Source: an uncultured Oscillospiraceae bacterium
GTDB taxonomy: Bacteria > Bacillota > Clostridia > Oscillospirales > Oscillospiraceae
Direction: 5' to 3'
NCBI GenBank assembly: GCA_910579725.1
Contig: CAJTUD010000068.1
Location: 1 to 15,623 of the forward strand
Length of the DNA: 15,623 nt
Shown here: positions 14,856-15,623 of the stretch, in pieces
Layout of the letters: the number at the start of each line of letters is the position of its first letter
How positions within the stretch are numbered: position 1 is the stretch's first letter
Notes under the pieces: model-generated
Seen by the model: the letters and a program-made list of their open reading frames with translations, nothing else
The model's database searches: none
What the model was told of the DNA's origin: nothing
Position numbers and translations under genes: made by a program

Positions 14856-14884
14856 TTGCTTTTTGCGGCCGGATCGGGTATACT
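14856..14884 (+). promoter_or_regulatory. Promoter of yedE
   Basis: TTGCTT (14856-14861) and TATACT (14879-14884) are spaced by 17 bp; the predicted start is near 14891. The -10 is the same as in the guanine deaminase promoter. Confidence 0.75.
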
Positions 14885-14895
14885 GAACATACAAG

Positions 14896-14959
14896 GGGAC
14901 CGGCGGGGCGTTTGCGGAAGGGGAAGAAAATCCGCGGGCGCTCTTTTTTGTCCGGTCCC
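14896..14959 (+). promoter_or_regulatory. Attenuator-like structured leader of yedE
   Basis: The transcript would begin almost directly with this structure. An inner stem GCGGA (14914-14918) with TCCGC (14931-14935), extended by GCG/CGC (14908-14910 with 14939-14941), is followed by TCTTTTTT (14942-14949), like an intrinsic terminator. An outer stem GGGACCGG (14896-14903) with CCGGTCCC (14952-14959) encloses all of it, including the U-run. I do not recognise a known riboswitch class. It could be an attenuator or a new regulatory RNA tied to selenium or purine supply. Confidence 0.55.
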
Positions 14960-14985
14960 GCTGATTTGCGAGGGGAGAGCGGTTT

Positions 14986-15623
14986 ATGGAAAAAGAAAGC
15001 ATCATCAAGCGCTATGGCCTGGTGGTTGGCGCTGGTCTGGCGGTGGGGGCGGCGGCGGTGCTGCTGACCTGTCTGGGGAATCCGGCCAACATGGGGTTCT
15101 GCATCGCCTGCTTCCTGCGGGACATCGCCGGGGCGCTGAACCTCCAGAGGGCGGGCTTTGACCCGGAGACTGGCACAGGGATTGTGCAGTACATCCGTCC
15201 GGAGATTATCGGTCTGGTGCTGGGCTCCACGGCCGTGGCCTTCCTCCGGCGGGAGTTCCGGCCCAAGGGCGGGTCCTCCCCCATGACCCGGTTTGTCATC
15301 GCGATGTTTGTGATGATCGGGGCTCTGGTATTCCTGGGGTGCCCCCTGCGGATGGTGATCCGCATCGGCGGCGGCGACGGCAACGCCCTGGTGGGACTGG
15401 CGGGCTTCGCCATCGGCATCTTCACCGGCGCCCAGTTTCTCACCCGGGGCTTCAGCCTCCGGCGGGCGCACCCCCAGTCCATGGCGGAGGGACTGATCTT
15501 CCCGGCGCTGATGATGGGACTGCTGGCGCTGCTGCTGGCCCGGCCGGACTTCATCTTCTTCAGCGCCAAGGGCCCCGGCTCCCAGGCGGCCCCGGTGCTG
15601 GTAGCGCTGGTGGTGGCCCTGGT
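14986..15623 (+). CDS. yedE: YedE-family putative selenium transporter (5' part)
   Basis: The gene runs off the window edge; 212 full codons are visible and the frame stays open. The product is a YeeE/YedE-type membrane protein. The first helix is at about 10-30, then NPANMGFCIACFLRDIAGAL, YIRPEIIGLVLG, and FLGCPLRMVIRIGGGDGNALVGLAGF with a TGAQFLTRGFSL stretch. Cysteine-containing pore motifs (FCIAC, GCPLR) and the GGDGNALVG loop are typical of the YedE branch found with selenium-metabolism genes in Clostridia. ATG 14986 follows GAGGGGAGAG. The link to selenium is known from genomic association of the family, not proven by sequence. Some relatives carry sulfur species, so thiosulfate-like transport is an alternative. 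Confidence 0.88.
   Translation, partial: MEKESIIKRYGLVVGAGLAVGAAAVLLTCLGNPANMGFCIACFLRDIAGALNLQRAGFDPETGTGIVQYIRPEIIGLVLGSTAVAFLRREFRPKGGSSPMTRFVIAMFVMIGALVFLGCPLRMVIRIGGGDGNALVGLAGFAIGIFTGAQFLTRGFSLRRAHPQSMAEGLIFPALMMGLLALLLARPDFIFFSAKGPGSQAAPVLVALVVAL

Overview
The window looks like a chromosomal piece of a GC-rich gut Clostridia, most like an Oscillospiraceae-type genome. The reasons are strong AGGAGG-type ribosome sites, frequent GTG/TTG starts, and a mix of an exopolysaccharide (EPS) operon, a purine riboswitch with guanine deaminase, and a YedE selenium transporter. This placement is inference from gene content; no database was searched.

Layout. (1) 1-265: no convincing gene. It holds two diverged 49-bp direct repeats and a hairpin with a U-tract that works as a terminator on the minus strand. 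(2) 266-922: a small serine recombinase of the resolvase/invertase family. (3) 923-1429: a 507-bp gene-free, partly AT-rich switch region. It has three copies of a 26-bp imperfect palindrome (arms TGCAAAAA/TTTTTGCA, central GT). Copies 1 and 2 are direct; copy 3 is inverted. Copies 2 and 3 flank about 207 bp carrying a near-consensus sigma-A promoter (TTGAAA-17-TATTAT) that now points left, away from the EPS operon. (4) 1430-13250: ten tightly packed plus-strand genes: phosphoglycosyl transferase, metallophosphoesterase, two Wzz-like membrane proteins (the second with a C-terminal degenerate GGDEF domain), a Wzy-type polymerase, an Alg14/Alg13-like glycosyltransferase pair, a GT4, two tandem paralogous GT2 enzymes and a Wzx flippase. 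(5) 13251-15623: a separate purine/selenium region with a promoter, guanine-type purine riboswitch with terminator, guanine deaminase, terminator, another promoter, an attenuator-like leader and the 5' part of yedE.

How it works together. The EPS operon encodes most of a Wzx/Wzy pathway: lipid-linked initiation, sugar addition, flipping, polymerisation and chain-length control. I saw no strong fixed promoter just upstream of it. The reading I favour is that the recombinase flips the promoter segment, so EPS is phase-variable and the assembled sequence is in the OFF orientation. In that orientation the promoter would transcribe leftward, antisense through the recombinase gene, towards the minus-strand terminator at 74-127. 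Guanine deaminase makes xanthine, and YedE is linked to selenium supply, so the right end may belong to a selenium-dependent purine-degradation locus continuing outside the window.
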